Below are positions 38,871 through 48,383 of a stretch of DNA of 62,848 nucleotides, in pieces. The notes under the pieces are model-generated. The model was not told the DNA's origin and searched no databases. It was given only the letters and a program-made list of their open reading frames with translations. The position numbers and the translations under genes are program-made. The stretch comes from Olivibacter sitiensis DSM 17696 (GTDB taxonomy: Bacteria; Bacteroidota; Bacteroidia; Sphingobacteriales; Sphingobacteriaceae). The stretch lies in assembly GCF_000427965.1 (NCBI RefSeq), contig NZ_ATZA01000035.1, positions 1 through 62,848 of the forward strand. Direction: 5' to 3'. Positions within the stretch are counted from its first letter, which is position 1. The number at the start of each line of letters is the position of its first letter.

Positions 38871-39359
38871 ATGAAAGCATTAACAATCGCATTATTTTTC
38901 ATCATTATGGGTGTACAGACATCATTTGCACAGCAATCTGCTGCCGATCAGGAAATCATCAAGCTCTCCAAAGACAAGTGGCAATGGATGGCCGATAAAA
39001 ATGTGGAAGTACTGGACAATCTCTTTCACGAGAAATCCATGTTTGTGCACATGGGCGGATCATGGGGAAAGCAACAGGAATTGGATGTCATCAAAAGCGG
39101 GGGCATCTGGTACAAGAAAGCGGAAGTCTATTCGGTGACCGTGAACATCATCGGCAATACTGCCATACTTTTAAATGACATCGATCTGGAAGCCGTAGTC
39201 GGCGGCAATACTGTTACTAATCCTTTTATGGTAACCGAAGTATATATTAAAGAAAACGGTGAATGGAAAATGGGATCATTGACGTTCTCCCGTTTGATGC
39301 GTCCGGTAAAAATGAATGGCGATAACAACCAACAGTCAGCACCACAATCAAAGCAATAG
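38871..39359 (+). CDS. Secreted NTF2-like (DUF4440) protein, paralog of 24436
   Basis: A 162-residue product with a Sec leader (MKALTIALFFIIMGVQTSFA) and an NTF2-like domain that repeats the other copy closely: KWQWMADKNVEVLDNLFHE, FVHMGGSWGKQQELDVIK. It differs by a 12-residue Gln/Asn-rich tail. The same protein type in two operons with the same operator suggests a shared auxiliary role. Function unknown. Confidence 0.75.
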   Translation: MKALTIALFFIIMGVQTSFAQQSAADQEIIKLSKDKWQWMADKNVEVLDNLFHEKSMFVHMGGSWGKQQELDVIKSGGIWYKKAEVYSVTVNIIGNTAILLNDIDLEAVVGGNTVTNPFMVTEVYIKENGEWKMGSLTFSRLMRPVKMNGDNNQQSAPQSKQ

Positions 39360-39372
39360 CGGATAAAATTTG

Positions 39373-41556
39373 ATGTGGATGTTAACGAAAATCAAAATGA
39401 ATAGATTACTTTTTAATAGCAGAAGCCTTTTCCTCTGCATCACGGGCATTTCGCTTTGCATTGCCGGTTGTACATCTACCGACAAGCACGATAATACATG
39501 GTCTGACTACAAAGCCGACGCACATAGTTCCAGCTACTCATCGCTGGACCAGATCAATGTGTCTAACGTAAGCCAATTGGAAAATGTATGGACTTTCCAA
39601 ATGGATGATTTACCACAAGGTCAGGATCCGGTCTCGAGTCAAAGCAATCCTATCATAGTTGATGGCGTCATGTATGTAAATTCCGGTAAGCAGACCGTTT
39701 ATGCTATCGATGCGGCTACCGGGAAAGAAATTTGGTCGTGTAAGACGATAGAGGAAGGACAGCCCAGTGCCGCGAGCAGAGGCGTTACCTATTGGGAAAG
39801 TGGCGATGATCGAAGGATATTGTACTCTTCGGGTAATTATTTGATGGCGATTGATGCAAAAACTGGAAAGATCATCCCTTCGTTTGGAACTAATGGGAGA
39901 GTCAATTTGAACGAAGGGGTAAGAGATGATCCCGAAAAAATTTCACTTTCGCTTTCAACCCCGGGAAGGATCTTCAAAGATTTGATCATTGTCGGATTGA
40001 GAACACCGGATGCTTATAATGCTCCTCCCGGATATATCAGAGCTTATAACTGCAAGACGGGAAAATTAGCATGGACCTTTCACACCATTCCCCACCCAGG
40101 TGAACCCGGCTATGAAACCTGGCCGCCCGATGCGTATAAATATGCGGGTGGAGCCAATTGCTGGGCAGGGTTGAGTATTGATAGGACAAGAGGTATGGTT
40201 TTCCTGGCACTCGGATCACCTTCCTATGATTATTATGGTGCAGACAGAAAAGGAGAAAACCTTTTCGGCAACTGTGTCCTCGCCTTAGACGCTGCTACCG
40301 GTCACTACAAATGGCATTTCCAAACTGTGCATCATGATCTTTGGGATTATGATCTGCCCGCGCCGCCGAATTTAGTGACCATAAAAAAAGATGGAAAAGA
40401 TGTTGATGCGGTCGCGCAGGTTACCAAGCACGGTTTTGTGTTTGTTCTTGACCGTGAAACCGGCACGCCACTCTACCCTGTGGAAGAGCGAAAAGTGCCT
40501 GCTTCAAACATGCCGGGTGAAGAAGCATGGCCTACCCAACCATTTCCGCTGAAACCAAAAGCGTTTGTGAAGCAATCTATGACCGAGGATGATCTGAACC
40601 ATTACTCCGATACAGACCACCATGCTATCCTGGAAAAATTCAGGTCGGTAAGGTATGAGGGGCTGTTTACCCCTCCGGATTTAAAAGGTACATTATCATT
40701 GCCTGCCACAAGAGGGGGAGCGAATTGGGGCGGAGCAGCCTATGACCCTAACACATCATACCTGTATATCAGAGGCAATAATTTGCCGGAAATTATTACC
40801 ATGGTTGATCTTGATAAACATTTTGCTGCCCGCGATAATTCCATTTTTGAAACGGGCCGGGCTGTTTACCTGAAAAATTGTTCAGCGTGCCATGGCGCTG
40901 AAATGAAAGGAGTTCCTCCTACATTCCCGGCATTGGCAGATATCAAGGACAAGATGAGTGAAAAAGAAGCGCTTGAAAAAACACGGATGGGAGGTGGTCA
41001 GATGCCTGCCTATAAAGGGGTATTAACCGCAGATGAAGAACAGGCTATCATTGCTTTTTTGTACGACAAGAAAGGTGGCCAGGCTACCGGGGCGACACCG
41101 GCAAAAGAGGGGAAAGCTGACGAAAGGACACCTGTGCGGTACGGAAACATTACGGGTTACCAAACTTGGTCCGACCCGAGTGGAAATCCTGCAATGAAAG
41201 GCCCTTGGAATACGTTGAGCGCACTCAATCTTTCAACAGGAGAATATGCGTGGCAGATTCCCGTGGGAAATGATGAAAAGCTACAGGAAAAGGGCGGCCC
41301 AATTACCGGATTACTGGCCCGGTCGGGTCCAATGGTAACAGCGGGAGGATTGGTATTTATCAGTGGCGCTGCCGACAAAAAACTGTGGGCATTTGACAAG
41401 AATACGGGCAAAATGGTTTGGGAAACATCTTTACCTGCTGCTAACAACGCCAATGTCTGCACATTCTCTATTGGCGGAAAACAGTTTGTTGCGCTGGGAG
41501 TGGGAGGTACAAAAGAACATCCATCGGGCTCCATTATGGCTTTTGCATTGCCGTAA
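39373..41556 (+). CDS. PQQ-dependent dehydrogenase with fused cytochrome c domain (lipoprotein)
   Basis: A 727-residue quinoprotein. The leader ends in a lipobox (SLCIAGC). The beta-propeller follows, with repeated AxDxxTGKxxW blades (YAIDAATGKEIW, LALDAATGHYKWHFQ) and HDLWDYD near 330. A haem motif CSACHGAEMKG lies near residue 500, inserted before the last blades, as in sorbose/glucose-type membrane dehydrogenases. It oxidises alcohols or sugars in the periplasm and passes electrons to haem. No pqq synthesis genes are in the window, so PQQ must come from elsewhere. An internal ATG at 39397 is an alternative start with a neater leader. Confidence 0.9.
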   Translation: MWMLTKIKMNRLLFNSRSLFLCITGISLCIAGCTSTDKHDNTWSDYKADAHSSSYSSLDQINVSNVSQLENVWTFQMDDLPQGQDPVSSQSNPIIVDGVMYVNSGKQTVYAIDAATGKEIWSCKTIEEGQPSAASRGVTYWESGDDRRILYSSGNYLMAIDAKTGKIIPSFGTNGRVNLNEGVRDDPEKISLSLSTPGRIFKDLIIVGLRTPDAYNAPPGYIRAYNCKTGKLAWTFHTIPHPGEPGYETWPPDAYKYAGGANCWAGLSIDRTRGMVFLALGSPSYDYYGADRKGENLFGNCVLALDAATGHYKWHFQTVHHDLWDYDLPAPPNLVTIKKDGKDVDAVAQVTKHGFVFVLDRETGTPLYPVEERKVPASNMPGEEAWPTQPFPLKPKAFVKQSMTEDDLNHYSDTDHHAILEKFRSVRYEGLFTPPDLKGTLSLPATRGGANWGGAAYDPNTSYLYIRGNNLPEIITMVDLDKHFAARDNSIFETGRAVYLKNCSACHGAEMKGVPPTFPALADIKDKMSEKEALEKTRMGGGQMPAYKGVLTADEEQAIIAFLYDKKGGQATGATPAKEGKADERTPVRYGNITGYQTWSDPSGNPAMKGPWNTLSALNLSTGEYAWQIPVGNDEKLQEKGGPITGLLARSGPMVTAGGLVFISGAADKKLWAFDKNTGKMVWETSLPAANNANVCTFSIGGKQFVALGVGGTKEHPSGSIMAFALP

Positions 41557-41641
41557 CTTGTTTTATCACATGAACAAGAGCGCTATCAGTTTATCAAAAT
41601 GAGCGGATAAGAAATACCCGATCAAGAAAAATGAAATCAAT

Positions 41642-43252
41642 ATGAAAAAGATATTAACAGGATTGGCTATCACAATCTGCTTGAATGTGCTGGCACAACA
41701 AAATGCGATGAATCCCGATCCGTCCGGAGGGCCAACTGTTCGCATGGCTTCCGGGGTTGTACAGGGCGTAACTGAAGGAAAAGTCGAAAGCTTCAAGGGG
41801 ATTCCCTATGCCGCTGCCCCGATAGGTGAATACCGCTGGCGGCCGCCGCAACCCGTTTCGGCATGGGAAGGCGTGCGTGACGCAAGCAAATTCTGTGCGG
41901 ACTGTGCCCAGGCGGGCTGGCCCCGGACAGACGGCGCCATTCGGGAAAACACATCGGAAGATTGCCTCTTTCTAAATCTATGGCGTCCCTCTAACGCTAA
42001 ACAGGGAGCAAAGCTGCCCGTTATGGTCTGGATCTACGGTGGCGGATTCGTAGGCGGTGGCAGTTCCTTTCCCGAAACTTCGGGAAATCAGTTTGCCGGA
42101 CAGGGAGTTATTCTGGTAAACTTCAATTACCGCCTCGGAAGACTGGGGCATTTTGCATTTCCGGCCCTCTCCGCCGAGCATCCCGAAGAACCCAAAGGCA
42201 GTTATGCCTACATGGACCAAATTGCGGCGCTCCAATGGGTAAAGCAGAATATAGCGGCATTTGGAGGTGACCCGGACAATGTCACTATTTTTGGCGAATC
42301 TGCCGGTGGTGTTTCCGTACATTCCTTACTGACCATACCGGCGGCTAAAGGGCTGTTCCATAAAGCGATTATCGAATCCGGAGGCGGCCGGGATGGCGTT
42401 CTTACGGGCAGGCCGATAAACAAAGAAAATGCAGATCCTTATTACCCCGTGTCAGCGGAAACCATCGGCATAAACTTTGCCCGTAAGCACGGCATTGAGG
42501 GAACGGATGCGGCGGCGCTGGCAAAGCTCCGTTCGCTGACTGTTGAAGAGATTGTGGACAGCGGGCAGGAAAGTGACGGTCAGGGAGGTCCGCCTATCTA
42601 CCCGGGGCCTATCCTCGATGGTAAACTGGTGGTAGAGACTGCCCAGAGTACATATGAAGCTGGCCGGCAACCAAGTGTTCCCATTATCATCGGCTCCAAC
42701 AGTGCTGAAGTACCGGCAGGGTTTGTCAATGCCCGTTCAAAGGAAGAACTGCTGTCTATTTTCGGAGACCATAAGGAGGAAGCTGTTTCCGCCTATGATC
42801 CGGACGGTACGACGGAATTTGCCGAGATGCTGACCATGGTCAATACGGATAAGGTATGGGCGGAACCGGCACGCTTCACCGCGAGAGCCTTTACGGCCAA
42901 AGGTACTCCTGCATATATCTACCTGTTCTCCTATGTTGCCGATTCCATGAAAAACCGGATGCGTTACGGCGCAGCCCACGCATCCGAGATCCCCTACGTG
43001 TTCGATAACCTGACGGGACGGAACGGCGCCACTGTTTCGTCGAAAGATCAGGATGTCGCCAGGATGATGAATACCTATTGGGCAAACTTTGCAAAAACCG
43101 GAAATCCCAATGGCGATGGTTTGCCCGAATGGCCTGTTTACCATCCTCAAAAGGAGACTTTACTTGAATTTCGTGCAGACGGTACGGCGTTGGGTACTCC
43201 CGACCCTAAGAAAGCACGGTTGGATGTTATGGAGAAGATAGCAGAAAAATAA
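41642..43252 (+). CDS. Secreted type-B carboxylesterase
   Basis: A 536-residue carboxylesterase with a Sec leader ([18 protein letters not shown]). [12 protein letters not shown] near residue 105, the oxyanion loop [11 protein letters not shown] near 130, nucleophile Ser220 in FGESAGGVS, and the His region [11 protein letters not shown] near 442 are all present. It hydrolyses carboxylic esters outside the cytoplasm. It is the last intact gene of the site C operon. Confidence 0.93.
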   Translation: MKKILTGLAITICLNVLAQQNAMNPDPSGGPTVRMASGVVQGVTEGKVESFKGIPYAAAPIGEYRWRPPQPVSAWEGVRDASKFCADCAQAGWPRTDGAIRENTSEDCLFLNLWRPSNAKQGAKLPVMVWIYGGGFVGGGSSFPETSGNQFAGQGVILVNFNYRLGRLGHFAFPALSAEHPEEPKGSYAYMDQIAALQWVKQNIAAFGGDPDNVTIFGESAGGVSVHSLLTIPAAKGLFHKAIIESGGGRDGVLTGRPINKENADPYYPVSAETIGINFARKHGIEGTDAAALAKLRSLTVEEIVDSGQESDGQGGPPIYPGPILDGKLVVETAQSTYEAGRQPSVPIIIGSNSAEVPAGFVNARSKEELLSIFGDHKEEAVSAYDPDGTTEFAEMLTMVNTDKVWAEPARFTARAFTAKGTPAYIYLFSYVADSMKNRMRYGAAHASEIPYVFDNLTGRNGATVSSKDQDVARMMNTYWANFAKTGNPNGDGLPEWPVYHPQKETLLEFRADGTALGTPDPKKARLDVMEKIAEK

Positions 43253-43276
43253 GAATTTAAACACACGATCAGAAAA

Positions 43277-43694
43277 ATGAAAAAAGTCATAGCGGAGGAA
43301 TAGGCTGGAACATCCGGACAAAAAATGAAAATGTGAAAGCCATCTTTTCCTGTGAACCAGGGAGCCTGTTTATATTTCTTCAGTTTGAAATACCGGACCC
43401 TATTGAAGGTTCTGCAGGGCCACTCGAAGCGGCGGGCTGTTCCAATGGCTGATTTTATGAAGGTTACAAAAATGCCGATCTTCATTTACTATGGTGGTTT
43501 CTTTCCGAAAAGCCATCTCCCAACGCCGATGCAGACGGATCGCGGACCCGGTTAGCTATGGTGGGGATGTTACGGTAGTTCATCTGTCCGAAGCCGGTCT
43601 CAAAGGCAATATGCATTTTCGCTTTTCAGATTTAAACAATATAGCTGTAGCGGATCCGATTTCAGAATGGCTTAAGGAAAAAGGATTTGGATAG
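43277..43694 (+). pseudogene. Decayed esterase 713-like hydrolase remnant
   Basis: Only the C-terminal 40% is recognisable, in shifting frames: SHSGGIGW near the start, NENVKAIFSCEPGS, IFIYYGG, then GGDVTVVHLSEAGLKGN and DLNNIAVADPISEWLKEKGF at the end. These align with residues about 210-359 of the intact copy at 48384. A start-like ATGAAAAA at 43277 joins directly to the nucleophile region, so the N-terminal half was deleted. Several indels follow. Confidence 0.8.
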
Positions 43695-43741
43695 ATAAAA
43701 ACTTATTTTTTTCAGTATCCTTCGTCCTCAATGATGTCTAT

Positions 43742-43806
43742 CAGTAATATTGGTAGCAGAATCCGTAATCCATATACCTTCTGCCGTCTTTTAATCTCGA
43801 ACTTTG
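43742..43806 (+). promoter_or_regulatory. Regulon operator-promoter module, site D (CMD to SDR operon)
   Basis: CAGTAATATTGGTAGC starts at 43742, CCGTAAT at 43763, TATAC is at 43773-43777, and TTTG (in GAACTTTG) at 43803-43806 follows after 25 bp. It lies 61 bp before the ATG at 43867. Confidence 0.85.
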
Positions 43807-43866
43807 TACTGTTAATTAAAAGCATAACATATGCGGGCTAGTTGAAGTATATAATAACAAGGAATA

Positions 43867-44598
43867 ATGATAAACAAACTTTTAAAATCAATTTTACTTG
43901 TCATGGCAGTAATTGTAACGGCTACGGTCAATGCCCAGGATGGTGCAGGTATCAATCAATATTTAGTTCCTGAACAGCGAAGTATTGTCAGCATTGCTGC
44001 TTTGACCGCAAAGGGTGATCTACCAAAACTAAAAACGGCACTGAACGCCGGGCTTGATTCCGGACTGACCGTCAATGAGATTAAGGAAGCAATCGTTCAC
44101 CTGTATGCCTATTGTGGGTTTCCGCGGAGTATCCGTGGATTGCAAACATTGATGGCAGTACTTGATGAGCGCAAAGCCAGTGGAAGAAACGATGAACCGG
44201 GACCTGAGTCTGCTCCGATCAATGATGAAGGCAGCAAGTATGAACGGGGAAAAGCCATTTTGGAAGAGTTAAGTGGTGTTCCGGAAACCGGGCCAAAAAC
44301 GGGTTACGCAGCATTTGCACCTATAATAGAAGTCTTCCTGAAAGAACACCTTTTTGCCGATATTTTCGAGCGGGACGTCCTGGGGTATGCCGAAAGGGAG
44401 CTGGTAACCGTATCGGTGCTTAGCAGTATCGGCGGCGTGGAGCCCATGTTACGGTCTCATTTAAATCTATGCCTGAATGTTGGCCTGACACCGAACCAGT
44501 TACAGCAGTTTGTAGGAATTATCAAATCAACTGCTGGAAAAAAGGAGGCGAAAGCAGCACAGGAAGTTTTGGACGAAGTCCTAAAAAGTAAGAAGTAA
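43867..44598 (+). CDS. Secreted carboxymuconolactone decarboxylase-family protein (tandem CMD)
   Basis: A 243-residue protein with a Sec leader (ending VTATVNA) and two CMD/AhpD-like repeats: residues about 30-105 (EIKEAIVHLYAYCGFPRS) and about 145-235 (ERELVTVSVLSSIGGVEPMLRSHL). The first repeat keeps one Cys and no CxxC, so an AhpD peroxidase role is unlikely; the second has no such Cys. Exported CMD proteins are often found with AKRs and SDRs in Bacteroidota. The precise reaction is unknown. Confidence 0.85.
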   Translation: MINKLLKSILLVMAVIVTATVNAQDGAGINQYLVPEQRSIVSIAALTAKGDLPKLKTALNAGLDSGLTVNEIKEAIVHLYAYCGFPRSIRGLQTLMAVLDERKASGRNDEPGPESAPINDEGSKYERGKAILEELSGVPETGPKTGYAAFAPIIEVFLKEHLFADIFERDVLGYAERELVTVSVLSSIGGVEPMLRSHLNLCLNVGLTPNQLQQFVGIIKSTAGKKEAKAAQEVLDEVLKSKK

Positions 44599-44617
44599 AA
44601 TTTAAAATATTCAAAAG

Positions 44618-45685
44618 ATGAAAAAGTTAACATTGATGATTACATTATTAACTTCAACAATAGCAACAGATATGGTAAATGCACAATCTATTCAGAAAAA
44701 GTATGAATCAAATCCTTTTACCCTGGTATATGACGGAGCCATTACCAAAAATGAAAAAGGAAAAGTAAACATCCATCCGGTGAAATATAAGCTGAACGGT
44801 ATTGAAATAGCTGCGAATGTTTATACACCGGCAGATTATGATCCGTCAAAGAGATATCCGGCAGTAGTGGTGGCGCACCCTAATGGGGGTATCAAAGAGC
44901 AGACAGCGGGATTATACGCACAACATTTGGCCGAGGCAGGTTATATCACCATTGCCTTCGATGCAGCCTATCAGGGAGCAAGCGGTGGCGAGCCTCGTCA
45001 TACGGACAAGCCCCAGTACCGGACCGAAGATATACACGGGGCTGCAGATTTTATTACGCAATATCCGGGCGTTGACGCGAACCGTTTAGGTGTTTTGGGT
45101 ATTTGTGGCGGCGGCGGTTATACACTAAAAGCAGCCCAGTCGGACAAACGCTTTAAAGCTGTGGCAACCCTAAGTATGTTCAATTCAGGTGAGGTAAGAC
45201 GTAACGGCTTTCAGAACTCTCAGTTAAATACTATTCCGGAACGCATAAAACAAGCCTCGGATGCCCGTGCGCAGGAAGCCGCAGGCGGTAAAATCCTTTT
45301 TTCAGGTGTGGCAAGTATAACAGACGAAGAAATCGCTAAAACGTCTACCGATCTGTACCGTGAAGGATACGAGTACTATTACAGAACGCATGCACATCCC
45401 AACTCCACCTTTCTGTACACCACAAGTAGCCTGATGGATCTAATGGCCTGGGATGCCACCGACGAGATTGAATTGATCGACCAACCCTTGTTAATGATGG
45501 CAGGAAGCAAGGCAGATACAAAATACATGACAGATGAGGCGTTTCCCAAAGCGGTCAATGCAAAGAACAAGGAGCTGTTCCTGATTGAAGGCGCTACACA
45601 TATACAGACCTACTGGAAGCCGGAGTATGTGGATCAGGCCGTCAGCAAGTTGATTGGATTTTACGGCAAGTATCTTAAACCATAA
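44618..45685 (+). CDS. Secreted alpha/beta hydrolase, dienelactone-hydrolase-like
   Basis: A 355-residue protein with a Sec leader (LLTSTIATDMVNA), VVVAHPNGGIKEQ near residue 88, a Cys nucleophile candidate Cys163 in LGICGGGGY, and IEGATHIQTY near 328 with the catalytic His. A nucleophile of the G-x-C-x-G type is characteristic of dienelactone hydrolases, which open lactones. It follows the CMD gene by 20 bp. Substrate unknown. Confidence 0.85.
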   Translation: MKKLTLMITLLTSTIATDMVNAQSIQKKYESNPFTLVYDGAITKNEKGKVNIHPVKYKLNGIEIAANVYTPADYDPSKRYPAVVVAHPNGGIKEQTAGLYAQHLAEAGYITIAFDAAYQGASGGEPRHTDKPQYRTEDIHGAADFITQYPGVDANRLGVLGICGGGGYTLKAAQSDKRFKAVATLSMFNSGEVRRNGFQNSQLNTIPERIKQASDARAQEAAGGKILFSGVASITDEEIAKTSTDLYREGYEYYYRTHAHPNSTFLYTTSSLMDLMAWDATDEIELIDQPLLMMAGSKADTKYMTDEAFPKAVNAKNKELFLIEGATHIQTYWKPEYVDQAVSKLIGFYGKYLKP

Positions 45686-45687
45686 AA

Positions 45688-45777
45688 ATGAGGGTTCTAA
45701 TATTAGGTGCAGCCGGGCAAATCAGCAAAATGCTGGGCGAACCAAATACTAATTCGGACAGGCCTTCTTTTTACTAA
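45688..45777 (+). pseudogene. In-frame deletion remnant of an NmrA-type SDR (29 codons)
   Basis: ATG to TAA, 29 codons. The N-terminus MRVLILGAAGQISKML matches the start of the SDR at 37141 and the C-terminus GEPNTNSDRPSFY matches its end (GEPDTEWDKPSFY). About 185 codons in between are missing and the frame is preserved. It starts 2 bp after the dienelactone-hydrolase-like gene. It may be a neutral scar or an expressed micropeptide. Confidence 0.85.
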
Positions 45778-45802
45778 GGTAATCGACTGAAAAAATAAGC
45801 AA

Positions 45803-46639
45803 ATGAAAAATCTCAATAAAACGTGGTTGCTAACGGGTTGCTCTACAGGGCTTGGGCGTGCTTTCGCGCAAGAAGTATTAAAAAATGGTTATAATGCTGT
45901 GGTAACTTCCAGAAATGCTGCAGATATTCTGGGCATAGTCGAAAATTATCCCGAAACCGCCCTGGGTCTGGCAATGGATGTAACCGATAAAGAACAGGTG
46001 GCAAAGGTCATTGAACAGGCCAAAACTAAATTCGAAAGCATAGATGTACTGGTAAACAATGCCGGTTATGGGTATCGCGCAGCGGTGGAAGAAGCAGAGG
46101 ACGATGCGGTGCAGCGATTGTTCGATACAAACTTTTTTGGCATGGTAAATACAATAAAGGCAGTACTGCCAGGAATGCGGAAACAGAGATCAGGTACGAT
46201 CATGAACGTCTCTTCCATAGCAGGGCGCTTTGCTGCGCCGGGCTCTGCTTATTATGCCGCTTCAAAGTTTGCCGTGGAAGGTATGTCCGATGCACTCCGC
46301 AAAGAGGTTGCTCCATTGGGCATAAGGGTTATTGTAATCGAGCCGGGCGCTTTCAGGACAGACTTTGCAGGTCGTTCGCTGACGGGCACCCAAAAAGAAA
46401 TTTCAGATTACAGGGAAACAGCAGGGAAAAGAAGAAAAGGGAACGACCACACACATGGCACGCAACCCGGTAATCCCCAAAAAGCGGCACAGGCAATAAT
46501 CAAATTGGCTGAAAGTAAAAATGTTCCATTCCGCTTATTATTGGGTACTGACGCTGTTAATAGCGTTAGGAAAGAACTAGAAGCCCAAAGCAAAGAATTG
46601 GAAGATTGGAAAGAGATTAGCTTAACCACCGATTATTAG
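45803..46639 (+). CDS. Classical short-chain dehydrogenase/reductase
   Basis: A 278-residue SDR with TGCSTGLGRAFA (cofactor loop), NNAGYGYRA near residue 85, a catalytic Ser in IMNVSSIAG, and YYAASKFAVEG with the Tyr-Lys pair near 150. It is cytoplasmic and NAD(P)-dependent, reducing or oxidising an alcohol/carbonyl. It is part of the site D operon. Confidence 0.93.
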   Translation: MKNLNKTWLLTGCSTGLGRAFAQEVLKNGYNAVVTSRNAADILGIVENYPETALGLAMDVTDKEQVAKVIEQAKTKFESIDVLVNNAGYGYRAAVEEAEDDAVQRLFDTNFFGMVNTIKAVLPGMRKQRSGTIMNVSSIAGRFAAPGSAYYAASKFAVEGMSDALRKEVAPLGIRVIVIEPGAFRTDFAGRSLTGTQKEISDYRETAGKRRKGNDHTHGTQPGNPQKAAQAIIKLAESKNVPFRLLLGTDAVNSVRKELEAQSKELEDWKEISLTTDY

Positions 46640-46706
46640 GCATATAGGAAATCGGTAAAATAAATGAAAAGGAGAACCATAATAAAGCAGAGGTGTAAGT
46701 GTTTTT

Positions 46707-47717
46707 ATGAAAGCAATTGTAGTAGAAGAATCATTCGGGCTGGAAAATATAAAAATCCAAGAGCTGTCTAAACCGACTATAAAGGACAATGAAGTTTTGA
46801 TAAAAGTCGAAGCGGGTTCTTTAAATTATCTAGATTTGTTGGTTGTAAAAGGGAAATTTGGAAAACAAAATTTTGATTTTCCTCATATAATAGGAACCAA
46901 TATCGCTGGTAGAGTAGTCGAAGTCGGTACACACGCAGAAAATATCAACGTCGGTGATTTGGTATGTAACCATTATTACCAAACTTGGCAATCAGGCGTC
47001 TTTAAAGAAGGAAATAATGACGCTCGTCCAGGAACCTATCTTAAAGGCGTTTTTTCGGAATATATAGCCTTGCCTGCTTACGCGTGTGTTCCCATTCCGT
47101 CTAATTTATCAACAACGGAAGCGGCAGCATTACCTATCGCAGGTTTAACGGCTTGGGAAGCGTTAGTAACAGAAGGAAAGTTAATAGCAGGGCAAACGAT
47201 TCTTATTAAAGGTACAGGTGGTGTTTCTGTTTTTGCACTTCAGTTTGCAAAGATGCTTGGAGCAAAAGCAATTGTTACTTCAAGTGCTGACGAGAAATTG
47301 GAAAAAGCCACTGCATTGGGAGCTAATGTAACTTTAAATTATAAAACTAATAGCAATTGGAAGCAGGATGTTTTAGCTGAAACCGCAGGACAAGGTGTGG
47401 ATTTGGTTTTGGAAGTTACAGGCGCGGAACTCAACGAATCGCTCGATTATCTGGCGCTTAATGGGAAAATTATTGTGTCCGGTTTTTTGAGCGGCACAAA
47501 AGCCAATCTAGATATTTTAACTTTTATGGAACGGAAAGCGACCATTTTCAGTACTAAAGTCGGCTCTAAAGCTTCATTCATTGATATGAACAGAGCCATA
47601 GAAATAAATAACATAAAACCTTTTATAGGTAAAATTTTTCCGTTAGACAAGTTTAAAGAAGCCTTTGATCATCTGGAATATGGGAAACATTTCGGGAAAG
47701 TAATCATTACCTTTTAA
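46707..47717 (+). CDS. Zinc-independent MDR oxidoreductase (quinone oxidoreductase-like)
   Basis: A 336-residue medium-chain reductase. It has the GroES-like N-terminal half, HIIGTNIAGRVVEVG near residue 70 and the cofactor loop KGTGGVSVFALQFAK near 168. The Cys/His ligands of zinc alcohol dehydrogenases are not seen, so it resembles quinone or enone reductases. Codon use is visibly more AT-rich than its neighbours (many AAA, ATT, TTA), suggesting later acquisition. It starts 67 bp after the SDR. Confidence 0.87.
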   Translation: MKAIVVEESFGLENIKIQELSKPTIKDNEVLIKVEAGSLNYLDLLVVKGKFGKQNFDFPHIIGTNIAGRVVEVGTHAENINVGDLVCNHYYQTWQSGVFKEGNNDARPGTYLKGVFSEYIALPAYACVPIPSNLSTTEAAALPIAGLTAWEALVTEGKLIAGQTILIKGTGGVSVFALQFAKMLGAKAIVTSSADEKLEKATALGANVTLNYKTNSNWKQDVLAETAGQGVDLVLEVTGAELNESLDYLALNGKIIVSGFLSGTKANLDILTFMERKATIFSTKVGSKASFIDMNRAIEINNIKPFIGKIFPLDKFKEAFDHLEYGKHFGKVIITF

Positions 47718-47895
47718 AAAATATTGGGCCAAACTGAGATTGATTTTCATAATCCTTGAGGGACAGTGATGCGGACCGCTTATGGTAAACCTTAAATCGT
47801 TTCGGCGTAGGACAGTGTAAAAGTAATACAGATTATTGATACAGTAAAACAAAGCAGTGAACAGGAAAAAGTGCTAGAATTTAAATAAATAAGAA

Positions 47896-48372
47896 ATGAG
47901 AAAAATAATAGTTCTATTGATAGGAATTGCAGTTACAACAAGTTGTCAGACTAAAAGCGTAAGAGATAAGGACACAGCAGAAATTTTCCCAAATAGCACT
48001 AAAGTGACCAATGACAATTTCACAGGAGACGTTTGGCTTACTATGTTGGCAGAAAGCGATACCACCTACAACGTCAATATCGGCTCGGTAACCTTTGAAC
48101 CGGGAGCAAGAACAAACTGGCATTCCCACAAAGGAGGACAGATCCTTTTGGTAACGGAAGGAGAAGGTTTATACCAGGAAAAAGGTAAGCCGGTCGAGGT
48201 CATAAAAAAGGGAGATGTTATAAAATGCCCACCAAATACCGAACATTGGCACGGTGCTACACCTACCGAGGCAATGACGCATATTGCAGTAGGCACAAAC
48301 ACCAATGTAGGTGGTGCAGTATGGTTTAAACCTGTAACGGATCAGGAATACCGCAGCGGCGAAAGCCAATAA
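47896..48372 (+). CDS. Cupin-domain lipoprotein
   Basis: A 158-residue protein with a lipoprotein leader (LIGIAVTTSC) and a single cupin: PGARTNWHSHKGGQILLV near residue 75 (metal-binding His pair) and CPPNTEHWHGATPTEAMTHIAV near 115. Similar cupins accompany CMD proteins and reductases in other operons. Probably a metal-binding periplasmic protein; no reaction can be assigned. Confidence 0.87.
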   Translation: MRKIIVLLIGIAVTTSCQTKSVRDKDTAEIFPNSTKVTNDNFTGDVWLTMLAESDTTYNVNIGSVTFEPGARTNWHSHKGGQILLVTEGEGLYQEKGKPVEVIKKGDVIKCPPNTEHWHGATPTEAMTHIAVGTNTNVGGAVWFKPVTDQEYRSGESQ

Positions 48373-48383
48373 CCGTTTATTAT

